This document shows positions 47,767-58,905 of a stretch of DNA of 64,000 nt, one piece after another. How positions within the stretch are numbered: position 1 is the first letter of the stretch; every line of letters starts with the position of its first letter. Made by a program: the position numbers and the translations under genes. This DNA comes from Nepenthes gracilis (lineage: Eukaryota > Streptophyta > Magnoliopsida > Caryophyllales > Nepenthaceae): positions 12,207,597 through 12,271,596 of the forward strand of contig BSYO01000028.1 of assembly GCA_033239525.1 (NCBI GenBank), written 5' to 3'. A model generated the notes under the pieces. That model worked only from the letters and a program-made list of their open reading frames with translations. It did not search any database and had not been told where the DNA came from.

Positions 47767-48264
47767 ATGGCAGCTTCATCGGCAGCTTTGACCTCAAAGT
47801 TCACATCAATCCAAAATCTCCTGCGCTGCCATGCCGCCACCGCCGCCACCGCCACCACCACCACCATGTCCGCCTTCGCATCTGCGGCTACTTCTGCCGA
47901 TGCGGCGAGGGACAAGTCCGTCCTCGATGTTCCTCGACTCTTCAACGAACCCGGGGCGAAGTCACCTGTTGTCGGCTCCCCCTCTCGCGACATGATGGTG
48001 TTTGGAAGAATCAATTGGCTTTCGATTGGCAGCTTGCGAATTAGCAGTTCGATAACTAACGGTTCGTTGCTCGCCGAAGCGCGTGGCGGACGGCGCAAGA
48101 TACTGGACAACGATGAATATGATGACGACGATGGTGATTTTGACAATGATGACGACGACGACGACTTTTTTGATGATGATTTTGGGAATGATACAGATGA
48201 CTTCGACGATGACAAGGACGAATACGAGTCAGATGAGGATAAGATCTTCAAGAGGAAGAAATGA
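47767..48264 (+). CDS. 165-residue protein with acidic Asp-rich tail, copy 1
   Basis: Intronless. Residues 1-55 are rich in Ala/Ser/Thr with few acidic residues and look like an organelle-targeting sequence, containing an Ala/Thr run that differs between copies. Residues 56-112 are the only complex segment (SVLDVPRLFNEPGAKSPVVG, FGRINWLSIGSLRISSS). The tail from about 116 is almost all Asp/Glu with Phe/Tyr and ends in the basic IFKRKK. I do not recognise the family. The duplicate at 54420-54917 has the same length and frame. In the listed differences outside the Ala/Thr run most are silent (Asp GAT/GAC changes), with Phe/Tyr and Lys/Asn changes in the tail, so this strand is favoured. It could be a nuclear-encoded plastid or mitochondrial protein; not certain. 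Confidence 0.65.
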   Translation: MAASSAALTSKFTSIQNLLRCHAATAATATTTTMSAFASAATSADAARDKSVLDVPRLFNEPGAKSPVVGSPSRDMMVFGRINWLSIGSLRISSSITNGSLLAEARGGRRKILDNDEYDDDDGDFDNDDDDDDFFDDDFGNDTDDFDDDKDEYESDEDKIFKRKK

Positions 48265-48584
48265 AGGTTTACACTATGATTTTCATCGCGCCCTGAGAAT
48301 CACCTGTTGCGTTTCTTTTCTTCTTTTTTTCTTGTCACATCTCTGAATCTGAATCTTGATTTGTGCTTGTTGCCCAATCTTAGTATATCATGCCCATCAT
48401 GATTTTACAGAACACTACTTGCTGTCGATGTAATCGGCGACGTCACCTTGAGTTCGAAAATGATGAGCTCTCGTAACAGAATTCGAATTCACACGGAGAA
48501 ATTTAAGAATATTTGGCCGGAGATTGTTGCCGAAAAGCATTCACACGGTGTCTATCCCCCCATTTCAATCTAAGTGCTAGTATT

Positions 48585-48985
48585 TGTTAAGTACTCATCC
48601 ATACACCCTCCAAAGCTGGATGACAATTTTCGACACAGTAATTGAACCGGATATGACGGATCTCATTCTCTGCTTTTATTCCGGTGCCCGTTCCCCGTTT
48701 CCCCATTTCCCGTGCTCGTTCCCCGTTTCCGGTACCCGTCCACCATGCCCTTATATATGATGCAGCTAAGAATATAAAGGGAATATGATATGTTGCCTCA
48801 ACTATCTCTCTCTCTCTCCCTACTCTCTCCTCTCACGTGCTGTTCCTCTCCCTCTTCCCTCAACACATTTCTCTTTCCCTTCGTTTACCCTAATCGCCTT
48901 CCTCCTCCGCTAGAACTCCCCTCTCCCTTCACTCCGTTCGCCATTAACGATGAATTTGCCAGCCAACGCCGAGAAGCACGCATCA
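48585..48985 (+). repeat. 5' LTR
   Basis: Starts TGTTAAGTACTCATCC and ends AGAAGCACGCATCA. TATA-like TTATATATG lies near 48752, followed by a CT-rich leader. Unlike the right LTR it lacks a short repeat of CTCAACATATTT. Confidence 0.85.
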
Positions 48986-50294
48986 TTTGGTGCTTTCATT
49001 GAGATAAAAGTGGAGGAGAACGAAGCACAAGCACTTGATGCCCTCGAAGCGGCCATTGCCAAACTGGCCAGCGCAATGAAGGACCTCCGACGAGCTACCG
49101 ACCAATTCAGCGCCTCTATGTCCACCGCGGTTTCAAAAACCGTACAGATCCGGTCGTCCTGCATCGAACTCAGCTCGTCCATGGTGGAACTCAGCAAATC
49201 AATCCACAGCTTCGAGCAATACACTAATCGGTCAGTAAACCTTTCGCTTTCTGTAGCTTCATCTATGATGGCTTCCCCTCATCGTCACGTTCCTCTGCCT
49301 GCAACCCCATCTATCATGGGTTCGGTACCACCACCAGTTCCTCAAATAGTCGCTCCTGCTCTTATCTCAGTACAAATTAGGTCATCCTGCCCCCAATCGC
49401 CTCGACCTACTACCATTGTTAACTACAAATTCCTCGTCGACTTCAACTTCATCACTGTTTTCGGCTTCCACTTTCGCAAATTCCTCTTTATTTTCAACTT
49501 CACCATCGGTTGTGATTTCCACCACTAAACTGCTTCGAACCTCCATCACTGAGAGTTTGCCGCTATTGACTCGAATCGAGAACCCATATCCACATGCGTC
49601 TTCTGATTTCCAATTCGAAGAGCAACCTACCACCGCATCCCAGCCCACGGTTCCTCCACCACACAGCCTTCTAATTCCTTCACTGGTCATGCTTTCACCC
49701 ATTACCAAATTATTCACTCATAATTGTCCAAATGTTGAAGCACTTCTAACTTTCGAGAACTTGTCCGACGGTTTCCTTCTGAAGGCTACGGACCAAAACA
49801 AGGCTCCTGTACTCGTTCCTGTCCCAACGTTGCAAAGGTTGAATAATTCGGACCCTACAGCCTTGGTTGTAGACCATACCAGCGATGCAGTGTCAAACAA
49901 CAAAGGTAAACATCCACTGCTGTCTATTGATGATTTTGTTCAGCCGGATGCTATGTTGGAAAACAAGAAAATTGAGGCTCCTAAACCGTTTCGAGGTGTG
50001 GCTCCTTTGTTAAATCCTATAAATAGTTTGGTGTGGAAAATACTTTCAGTTTCTCCCTCGACCTATTCGACCAATTCAAACACCAAGTCCATAACAGCTC
50101 TAGTGGTAATGGGATCTGCCATCTCATTAGTACCAAATGTGCACACCAGAAGTTTTGTTCGTGTTTTCATCTTAGGCTCATTGAGCCTGTTTAGTGGTTT
50201 TGTTCTTCGAGCTGGCATACAGAAGTCCGGTAGCTCAATTAGCTTTGGCAAATCTAGTAATGTGCCAATTATAGTTGCACACGAGAGGCTGTGA
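48950..50294 (+). other. retrotransposon internal reading frames, not recognised
   Basis: Two overlapping frames cover 48950-49528 and 49416-50294. The first holds a coiled-coil-like stretch (LEAAIAKLASAMKDLRRATD) and starts within the LTR. The second is Ser/Thr/Pro-rich with no domain. They may be gag-like leftovers, but no gag motif is visible. Confidence 0.35.
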
Positions 50295-52439
50295 TTCATA
50301 AGTTTGTCCCTATCAAGGCAGATACTCCTCTGGGCCTTAGAAAAGAATTCAGATCCTCCACCGTAGAACCAACTCGGTTGGTGGTGTATTCATGCTACCA
50401 TCAACTCCTCTTCATTAGAAGATTATATTGGTTGCAAGGCTAGTACCGGAACTGATGAAGATGGGGGTAATGTGTCCTGGTGGTATGGCTTGGAGGCAAA
50501 CTCAATAGAGGAGAATTCAATCCCTCCATTGCAGGACAAATTTGAATTGTGCACGTCCCTTAACCCGCCAATGAGAACAAACCCCTCTAGTTGCAAAATG
50601 CCTTGTCTGGAAGGAAGAGAAAATGTCCAGGTTGAATCGGCAAATGGTGTAGCTATCCTCCAACCATCCCTCATTGCCATAGCCTTCGTTGCTCGGCATT
50701 GTTTGCTGTATTGTTGGAGCTGCCAATATATTACCGTTGTTTATATGGGTGATACGGATGTTTATGAGGTAATGAAGTTCTCACACTGAAAGACAGGCTC
50801 CCCCTACCCGGCTTGGCGCTTTACTGGGCTCAAACCCCTGGCCTTCCCGCAACGTGCCAAATCGTGGACAAGCGGGGTAATAAGGAGCTGTCCTCAATGT
50901 GCCTCGCAAACTTTACAACAATAGTCAGGCAGACGCCATCGAGAGGTCAATCTAAGGCTTTTGGACAACCAGAGCTGGGCAGTGGGGATCTTGGAAGCTC
51001 GATGCGCTCAGGAGTTAACTACAACAATCTTAAGCCGCCATGGGACGTGGACGTTGTTAAAGAAGCAAAGAGAAGCAACCATGAAAGAAGGAGAGTCATA
51101 CACGCCCGAAGGCAACAAAAACTCCGAAGAACGAAGGGGTTGTCTTTGCAGAAACGTGTGACTTTGAGGCCACACTTCTTGGTGTGACATCCCGTGGGTG
51201 AAAATGGAAGCCATAGAACTATGATGGCTCCAACGTCGGGCACTCTTTATCCCCGTAATTGAGCAAGTGGTTTCAAATTACTGTAAGTGCCGGGCTGAAC
51301 TGTTGCCGGCTCTGCACCGCCGCCTCATTTGGGCCGAGCTATTTGAGTTCCAGATCGGCATAAGCGAGTCATTGAGGGTCTAAACCGAGCTATTATGGCA
51401 AGAATAAAGGAGAGGTGGGCCTTTTTGATAATAGCACCTGAATATGCTTTTTTTTCTCTTCGAGGTTCCAAGATGAGCTGGCGGTGGGTCCTCACAACTC
51501 TACCATTTATTATGAAGCTGTGCAATTTGGCCCGCAGCACTCTCTTGCATATTAAATCCTTCATTGCAACAACCAATAAGGTTGAGTTTCACCCGGTTCA
51601 CAGGGTTGCTCGCCTCAACCTATCAACAATCCTTAATCGTCTCAGCGATGTCGTCAAGTGACACAAAATCAACTACAACTACAAGGAACCCTACCTACAT
51701 GAGCTGTGCCAATTACAAGAGAAATGAGTGCTTGGAGTCCTAACCCGATAGTGCGATTTTGATTTTGGAACAAAGCTCCCATTTGTAGGCTCCATTCCTC
51801 GGGTTAATGGGTGGTCTCTCAACGTCCAAAGAAAGTGCTCTATGTTTTCGTGTCCGGATCGCCCCTATGTTAGTGGCAAAGATGCCTTGACAAACTTAAC
51901 CACTGACATTGCCTCGGCGGGTCGTCGGCCGCTCGAGCTCTTGTCTGCACCGACTACCGAGAAGCCGTGCACTCACTTCGTGACTTTCAGGCTCACCTTT
52001 AACTAAGACTTTGATGTATGGGACTAAAATGGAGAAGGGGCACTTTCGAGTTTGGCCCAAGAGGAACAATGGGCGGCATCAGGGAATTCTCCAGGCTCCA
52101 CCCCGCGTAGCACGTGCATGCACACGGAGGGGTGTGTGAGGTTGTTTATAAGGATGGGCTTGACGTCGACCTTGCGACACCAAGGGCGACACACCGCTCA
52201 TACCGATAAAGAATAGACGGGCTCGGGTGGGTGTGTGAGCGCTACTTTTACGACAAGCCCACCGCGATGCTATGGACTTCCAAATGGGACGTTGCTCTTC
52301 CTCGCATGTAAGGAAACACAAAGGCCTCTGGACATGCCTTCCGCCGATGATGGGGTTGACAATTTCACCATGGTGCCACGTTATCAGACTTCTCTCTTGA
52401 TCAACCTTGAGGACAAGGTTGTTTTGATGGGAACGGCAA

Positions 52440-52859
52440 TGTTACGTACTCGTCCATACACCCTCCAAAGCTGAATGACAATCTTCGGCACAGTAATTGA
52501 ACTGGATGTGACGAATCTCATTCTCTGCTTTTATTCCCTTTGGTTGTTTCCCGTTTCCCCATTTCCCGTGCCCGTTCCCCGTTTCCCGTACCCGTCCACC
52601 ATGCCCTTATATATGATGCAGCTAAGAATATAAAGGGAATATGATATTTTGCCTCAACTATCTCTCCCTCTCTCTCTCCCTACTCTCTCCTCTCTCGTGC
52701 TGTTTTCTTCTTCCTCTTCCCTTAACATATTTCTCAACATATTTCTCTTTCCCTTCGTTTACCCTAATCGCCTTCCTCTTCCGCTAGAACTCCCCTCTCC
52801 CTTCACTCCGTTCGCCATTAACGATGAATCTGCCAGCCAACGTCGAGAAGCACGCATCA
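52440..52859 (+). repeat. 3' LTR
   Basis: Starts TGTTACGTACTCGTCC and ends AGAAGCACGCATCA. Closely similar to the left LTR with scattered substitutions and small length changes, so the insertion is not very recent. Confidence 0.85.
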
Positions 52860-53795
52860 GTATGCGTTGGGATTCGGTCTGGACATACTTGATTCAGTTA
52901 GTGGAAGAGTTTGAATTGCTCTGTCGACCGTTAGCCACCAAGAATATGAAGACAAGAAATATTAGAATGAATAATGATTTTTAACGTGAAAAATCTTTTT
53001 CAACGAAGGAAAAACCTCCATGAGACAGAGTTTCAGTAACCTACCCGAGACAGAGTAAGAAAACAATCCATAGAGTAAGAAAACTCTTTTTCTCTATTCT
53101 TTCTATCTTTCTTCTTTCATTTTTCTCACTGGTGGTGCTCTCTGTTATCTGATTTTATAAGTGTGAGGGTGAACAGCGAACAGAGAGGGTTCTCTTCCGC
53201 ACTTTGTTTTTGCTCCGCTCCACCATCCGTTCTACACAGTTTACCAGACCATTTTTTGAAGTGACTGGTGCGGTTTATAATGACGCATTGTCCATATCCT
53301 ACTTGCTCACCTGCTTAAATCTTGCAGAGGATTTATCACGTCAGTTTTGTCATTTTCTATGCTTCTACCAGTTTTCACACTTTCCTATAGACGGCACATG
53401 CTATGCAAGAATCTGTCATCTACCCCGTAACGCTGCCTTTCGGCTGTAAGCTTTACAGTTGACTTGTTTTGTAAAGCCTGTTGTTAATTTTGAAAGTTAA
53501 CTTTTTACTTTTATAGGGCCACTAGCTTGCTTTTATTATGATGACCAAACTTTTCTTTCCTGTCCATCATCACCTTTGTATTAGTGCCCTTAGCCGCCTC
53601 TCCAAATGATCGGGTTCTTTGGCGGCTTGATCCCTTATTAGCTTGCTGGCCTCCTACTACTTAGCCAGTCTCTTCTCGGCCAACTGGCCTCCCTGGCTGA
53701 CGGCCTCCTGCTGCCCGGTCAATCGGCTTTCCCGTTGCCCGGTCGGCCACTCTCCGCGTGCGTGCTTCCTTGCATAAGCACTGCATCATGCTAAT
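52860..53795. other. distal part of duplication copy 1
   Basis: Starts GTATGCGTTGGGATTCGG. No gene was recognised; a short frame at 53204-53449 has a diverged counterpart at 55560-55868 but carries no domain. The segment itself has a TGTTGGGATT...CATAAGCA layout that could be an old LTR duplicated along with the gene. Confidence 0.4.
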
Positions 53796-54277
53796 TATTG
53801 AATTGTGAATTTCAAATGATTTTATTCAAAAATTATTTAGTTATTAGTATTTTTAGTCATCTGCATATCTCGTGTTAAATTATTTTGTGTATTTTATTTA
53901 TCATTGCTACGAGTGATAAATAAGTAGTATCTGTAACTTATTTTCATAGTATATAAAAATAAATATTTATTATATATATTAAATATTTATAAAATTTTTA
54001 ATTTTGTATCACAAGGAGTCTTAAATTATAATCATTCAATACTATCCAATTATTTCAGAACTGATAGATTCTAAGCTCGGAGAAAAAAAATTAGAAAAGA
54101 TATTTTTGATTTTTTCTTCTTTAAATATTTTTGTTTGCAGGAAAAAAAAAACCGAAAAAAGGAATTAGAACATTTCTCGGTACGTTGCGTTGGGAGTGAC
54201 ATATATGCGAGCAGCACCACGCAAACGCTGCGTTGCAATATAAAATTGGAAGTTTCTAGAAGCACTGGTCAGATACC

Positions 54278-54287
54278 GACACGTGTC
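54278..54287 (+). promoter_or_regulatory. G-box/ABRE palindrome GACACGTGTC, copy 2
   Basis: Identical to the site in copy 1 and at the same distance from the TATA box (54239-54244) and the ATG. Confidence 0.4.
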
Positions 54288-54419
54288 CAAATCACATAAT
54301 ATCTCCCTAAACCCTTAAACCCCCTTCCTGTATCAATGCCAGACTGTCTTCTCGCTACGCCGCCTGAAACGAAAGCAAGCAATCACGAACAGGCATTCCA
54401 ATAGCCAGAGGGCGAGAGG

Positions 54420-54917
54420 ATGGCAGCTTCATCGGCAGCTTTGACCTCAAAGTTCACATCAATCCAAAATCTCCTGCGCTGCCATGCTGCCGCTGCCGCC
54501 GCAGCCACCACCACCACCATGTCCGCCTTCGCATCTGCGGCTACTTCTGCCGATGCGGCGAGGGACAAGTCCGTCCTCGACGTTCCTCGACTCTTCAACG
54601 AACCCGGGGCGAAGTCACCTGTTGTCGGCTCCCCCTCTCGCGACATGATGGTGTTTGGAAGAATCAATTGGCTTTCGATTGGCAGCTTGCGAATTAGCAG
54701 TTCGATAACTAACGGTTCGTTGCTCGCCGAAGCGCGTGGCGGACGGCGCAAGATACTGGACAACGATGAATATGATGACGACGACGGTGATTTTGACAAT
54801 GACGACGACGACGACGACTATTTTGATGATGATTTTGGGAATGATACAGATGACTTCGACGATGACAAGGACGAATACGAGTCAGATGAGGATAAGATCT
54901 TCAACAGGAAGAAATGA
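54420..54917 (+). CDS. 165-residue protein with acidic Asp-rich tail, copy 2
   Basis: Same length, start and stop as copy 1 (47767-48264). Differences: Ala replaces Thr within the Ala/Thr run near residues 25-31, Phe becomes Tyr in the tail, and Lys becomes Asn three residues from the end (IFNRKK). Several other changes are silent at third positions. Start context GAGAGGATGGC is kept. This copy has its downstream region intact, whereas in copy 1 an LTR element begins 321 bases after the stop. Family and function not recognised; the N-terminus could be an organelle transit peptide and the tail resembles acidic regions of chaperone-like or nucleic-acid-associated proteins, which is only analogy. 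Confidence 0.65.
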   Translation: MAASSAALTSKFTSIQNLLRCHAAAAAAATTTTMSAFASAATSADAARDKSVLDVPRLFNEPGAKSPVVGSPSRDMMVFGRINWLSIGSLRISSSITNGSLLAEARGGRRKILDNDEYDDDDGDFDNDDDDDDYFDDDFGNDTDDFDDDKDEYESDEDKIFNRKK

Positions 54918-56158
54918 AGGGTTTACACTATGATTTTCGTCGCGCCCTGAGAATCACCTGTTGCGTTTCTTTTCTTCTTTTTTTCTTGTCACATCTTTGA
55001 ATCTGAATCTTGATTTGTGCTTGTTGCCCAATCTTAGTATATCATGCCCATCATGATTTTATAGAACACTACTTGCTGTCGATGTAATCGGCGACGTCAA
55101 CTTGAGTCCGAAAATGATGAGCTCTCGTAACAGAATTCGAATTCACACGGAGAAATTTAAGAATATTTGGCTGGAGAGTGTTGCCGAAAAGCATTCACAT
55201 GATGTTTATCCCTCCACTTCAATCTAGGGGCTGGTATGTGTTGGGATTCGATCCGGATATACCTGAACGAGTGCAGGGGAAGAGTCCCAATTCCTCCGTC
55301 GACCGTCGGCCACCAAGAATACGAGGATAAGAAATATTAGAATGGACAATGATTTTTAATGTAAAAAACATTTTTCAACGAAAAAAAACCTCCCTGAGAC
55401 AAAATTTTAGCAACCCACTTGAAATAGAGTAAGAAAATAATCCCTAGAGTAAGTATACTCTTTTTTTCTATTCTTTCTCTATTTCTTCTCTCATTTCTCT
55501 CATTGATGGTGCTCTTTGTTCTCTGATTTTATAAGTGTAATGGTGAACAGCGAACAGCGATGGTTCCCTTCCGCACTTTGTTTCTGCTCTGTTTTACCAT
55601 CCATTCCACACACAGTTTCACCACGCCATTTTCTGAAGTGCCTGGTGCATTTTATAATTACGTATTGTCCATATCCTACCTGCTTACCTGCTTAGATCTT
55701 GCAGAGGATTTATCACGCCAGTTTTGTTATTTTCTACGCTTTCATCAGTTTTCACACTTTTCTATAGACGGCACATGCTATGCAAAAGTCTATCATCTAC
55801 CCTGTAATGCCGCCTTCACCGTAAGCTTTCTGATTGACTTGTTTGTAAAGCCCTCGTCTCAATTTTGAAAGTCAATTTTCTACTTCTATAGGGTTAACAG
55901 TTTGTACGGATGTTACAGATGACCAGCTTTCCAGATAGGCCATCATCGACCTTTGTATTAGTGCCCTTAGTCGGCCTCTCCAGCCGATTGGTCTCTTGCT
56001 GCTTGGCTAATTCCTTATTAGCTTGCTGGCCTCCTACTACTTAGCCGGTCTCTTCTCAGCCAACTGGCCTCCATGGCTGACAACCTCCTACTGCCTGGTT
56101 AATCGGCTTTCTTGTTGCCCAGTCGGCCACTCTCCGCATGCCCACTTCCTTGCATAAG
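54918..56158. other. distal part of duplication copy 2
   Basis: 3' flank of the copy-2 gene followed by the TGTTGGGATTCG...CATAAGCA segment at about 55251-56160. No gene was recognised. Confidence 0.4.
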
Positions 56159-56740
56159 CATCATGCGAATCTCTAGTGATTTTTTATTTATTGAGTTATC
56201 TATAAGGAAGTGGCCAAGTATACCGGTATATTTTATAAATATAATATACATTGAACATGAAAAAACTCCAATCGGAGTATCAATTGAAGAAATTATCAAT
56301 CTCTGGTTCTATAAAGAATTCATTTCTTTTGTTTTCTCTCTCCGTAAAATGAATCAAAAAAAAAAAGAAAACAAATTGTTGATGCAACGAAATTTTGGTC
56401 AGAAATAAACCCTAATTTGAGCAAGATTATTTTCGAATCGAAAAACCTAATTCCGCATAAACAAGACAAAAAATCAAGGAATTTTCGGAACAGTTTGAAC
56501 CAAAATGAGAAAGCTGAGTACAGTAATTTCTAAGTTCTCTGAAGTTTAAAAGTCAACTATTTTTTCTGTGAGTAGATCAATTCGGTTGCCGTTGGAAGGA
56601 GGTTCGCGAAGAAGAGAGAACAATTTTATATTTTTCTTAAAATAATGATTTAATTTACATGATTCAAATTCAGTATCAGGAGATGACTTCGACACTGATA
56701 ATTATAAAATTTTAAATCACTAAGGAAAAATATCCATAGT
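56159..56740. other. intergenic DNA, no gene seen
   Basis: Ends in a segment (about 56690-56740) homologous to 58245-58305 (GATGACTT...TTGATAATTATAAAATTTTAAATCA), which marks the site later hit by the solo LTR. Confidence 0.45.
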
Positions 56741-57639
56741 TGATACGTTTCTAGCTCTTGATTGTGATACAGATTAGAGAGCCTTCTATTATTTCTCTGT
56801 GGATCAATTTGAATCGGGTTCGGTCTCCGTCACTATTAATCTATAATCTGTACATCACAAATTACAGATAAGATGTCAAAGAATGGTAGGAGGTTGTCCC
56901 ACTATAAATACTCCGATGTTCAAGTTAGATATCTTCCGTAATAGATGAATAAATGCATATTTAAAGGTAAATGTGATAGGAGTGTAAGGATGTAGGAGTG
57001 TGAGTGGGATGTATTTGGAGGATCAAACTCTGGGTTGCTAATTAACTCCGTCATGGAATGATGATGGCTCGAGGGAAGAGAGTTTGTTGTTCCTCAAGAT
57101 GGAAGGGTGAAAGATTGAACACTTGATCTTTGATCACCTTTTTTGCCTACGGTTGGATTCTTTCTTTTTTTTTTCCGTGGGAGAAGGTATTTATATGCTC
57201 ATTCCGGGAGGCTTTTGGAATCAGAACTCCCGACAAGTGGTTCGTCGAAATTCGCCGTCCATTATATACTTGTGGTGGCCAGCGACATCAGTTGTTATCT
57301 AGTGGGGCAAAGGGGACTGTCATCAGGCGTGAACCACGCTTGGTCTGTTCTCCGCACTTGGATTGATTAAGCGGCTGTGAGAATAGCGTGCACTGCGACT
57401 TGTAGCATTGACTTTTTTTCTCATTGGCTGGCATCTTTTGAGCTGGCTCCTACCATTTGCAATTATCTAAGCAGGTGGTGATGGTGCGCTGATTGGTTAT
57501 TGACCTGAGATGTCACGTGGGCTACACACTAGGATTCCTTGGGCTTCGCAAGGAGGTTTGGACTTTTCTACTCGGTTGGGCTCATGCCCTTTCAATGGGG
57601 CCTCACTGTTATTGGCCCATATCTGAGTCGGACCCAACA
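56741..57639 (-). mobile_element. solo LTR, same family group as the large gypsy element
   Basis: TGATACGTTTC...GGACCCAACA, 899 bases, with perfect ATAGT flanks (56736-56740 and 57640-57644). Shared blocks with the LTR at 18320-22574 are CAGATTAGAGAGCC, CCACTATAAATACTCCGATG and the CCCAACA terminus. No internal region or second LTR is present. Small frames inside it are not genes. Confidence 0.85.
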
Positions 57640-57659
57640 ATAGTAAAATCTGTTATGTC

Positions 57660-58180
57660 TTTGGATCCGGGTTGAATTGAACCTGATCTAGTCACCATTT
57701 TTTTAAACTTAGATTCTATATAATACAATAGAAAATGAGAGAATTTGAGGACAGATAGAGATTGCTTTTCGTTAAGCTCTTTAACACTTAAGTCAATAAA
57801 TATTTTTCAAATGAAGTGAAAGATGAAGTAGTATAAGTTTGATTGAAGGTGTTTAGTATAGAAATCTAGCATTATATTGTATATGACTGAGAAATGGCTT
57901 CTGTGCTTTACACATGATGTGGGTTAGATAATAAGCCTTTGCATGAGACAGAATTCTTTTTGGAATGCCTCTTTTTCTTTTTTTTTTTTTTTTCTTTTAT
58001 CTCATTTACTTTATTGGGTCTTTGGTTTCAGAGTATTTATAAAGTTAGCTTTGTCGGCCACTGGCCCAATTACGAGTGGTTTCAGACGGGAAGTTATCCC
58101 GGGCGATTCTTGGCTATTTTTGAACCGCGTTAGATAAGATTTTCGTAACAAGTTAGCCTTGTCGGTTTTCGATTAAAAAC
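57660..58180 (-). repeat. decayed LTR-like segment
   Basis: Words such as TTAGATTCTATATAATACAATAGAAAATG parallel the 8640-8700 segment, and the GC-richer part near 58040-58140 resembles an LTR body. A poly(T) run lies at 57976-57994. Ends are not defined. Confidence 0.3.
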
Positions 58181-58185
58181 AATTG

Positions 58186-58905
58186 ATTTTATAACTCAAT
58201 TGAATTGTTAAAAAAATTCCAAATCATTTGTAGTTATTAGATGACTTAAATATTGATAATTATAAAATTTTAAATCATACGCTAAGAAAAATACCCACAG
58301 TAAAATTAGAATAATTAAAATTATAAATCATTGAAGTTTTGGTTAGGTGCACATTCGTCAATGTACAATATGTAGCATGCACGAGTGTCCTTCATACATA
58401 CATGAGGTGCTTTATTTTATTCCTCACTTGCCAATTTATCTAAAATATATATGAACACTTCATAAAGCATCTTTAATAGTACTCATCAAAATCAAAGTAA
58501 TTGAAATTATAACTCAATTGAACTGTTAAAAAATCCAAAATCATTTGTAGTTATAAGATGACTTAAATATTGATAATTATAAAATTTTAAATCATACGCT
58601 ACATTCCCCGACTGTCCGCGAACTCACAAAGAAAAATACCCACACGACCGAGAGCGCCAGGAAAGCCAAAATCGAACCAATAATTAAAATTATAAATCAT
58701 TGAAGTTTTGGTTAGTTGCACATTCGTCAATGTACATTAAATGTTGCATGAATCATGCATCCCCAACGACACCTTACTCCTATAAATGTCCTTCATGCAT
58801 GCATGAGGGAAAGACTCAATATTTTATCGGACAAAAGGAGCGAAAGTGTAAAAATTTTACCTAAAATATATGCGAACACTTCATAAGCATCTTTTAAGTA
58901 TAACA
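58186..58905. repeat. local tandem duplication, about 310-400 bases per unit
   Basis: Unit 1 (about 58186-58500) and unit 2 (about 58505-58905) share ATAACTCAATTGAA, TTGATAATTATAAAATTTTAAATCATACGCTA, TTGAAGTTTTGGTTAG and GAACACTTCATAA blocks. Unit 2 carries two extra GC-rich inserts (about 58605-58632 and 58646-58680). Confidence 0.8.

Larger units (their letters stand above)
48585..52859 (+). mobile_element. non-autonomous LTR retrotransposon inserted in duplication copy 1
   Basis: Two direct LTRs (48585-48985 and 52440-52859) with TG...CA ends flank 3.45 kb. Target-site flanks are GTATT and GTATG; the empty site is preserved in duplication copy 2 as GGTATGTGTTGGG. After the left LTR, TTTGGTGCTTTCATTGAG resembles the primer-binding region of plant gypsy elements. 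Just before the right LTR, AACCTTGAGGACAAGGTT and GATGGGAACGGCAA are typical of gypsy 3' ends. No RT, integrase or protease signature was seen, so it is probably a large non-autonomous (LARD-like) derivative. Confidence 0.8.
47150..53795 (+). repeat. tandem segmental duplication, copy 1 (split by an LTR element)
   Basis: 47150-48584 plus 52860-53795 matches 53796-56158 nearly end to end: upstream AT-rich part, gene, downstream part, and a GC-rich tail with CTCCTACTACTTAGCC and CTTCCTTGCATAAGCA. Without the inserted element the unit is about 2.37 kb. Confidence 0.85.
53796..56158 (+). repeat. tandem segmental duplication, copy 2
   Basis: Begins immediately at the end of copy 1 and repeats its whole length without the LTR element, so the retrotransposon arrived after the duplication or was never in this copy. 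Confidence 0.85.

Noticed and set aside
47616..48251. Long minus-strand Ser-rich frame opposite the acidic-tail gene (and 54383-54799 opposite copy 2)
   Set aside because: It is the mirror of GAT/GAC Asp codons; the two copies differ in its length, and the observed changes fall mostly at third positions of the plus-strand frame.
53204..55868. Paired frames (53204-53449 and 55560-55868) as a second duplicated gene
   Set aside because: The two differ in length and at many residues, have no domain and lie in LTR-like sequence.
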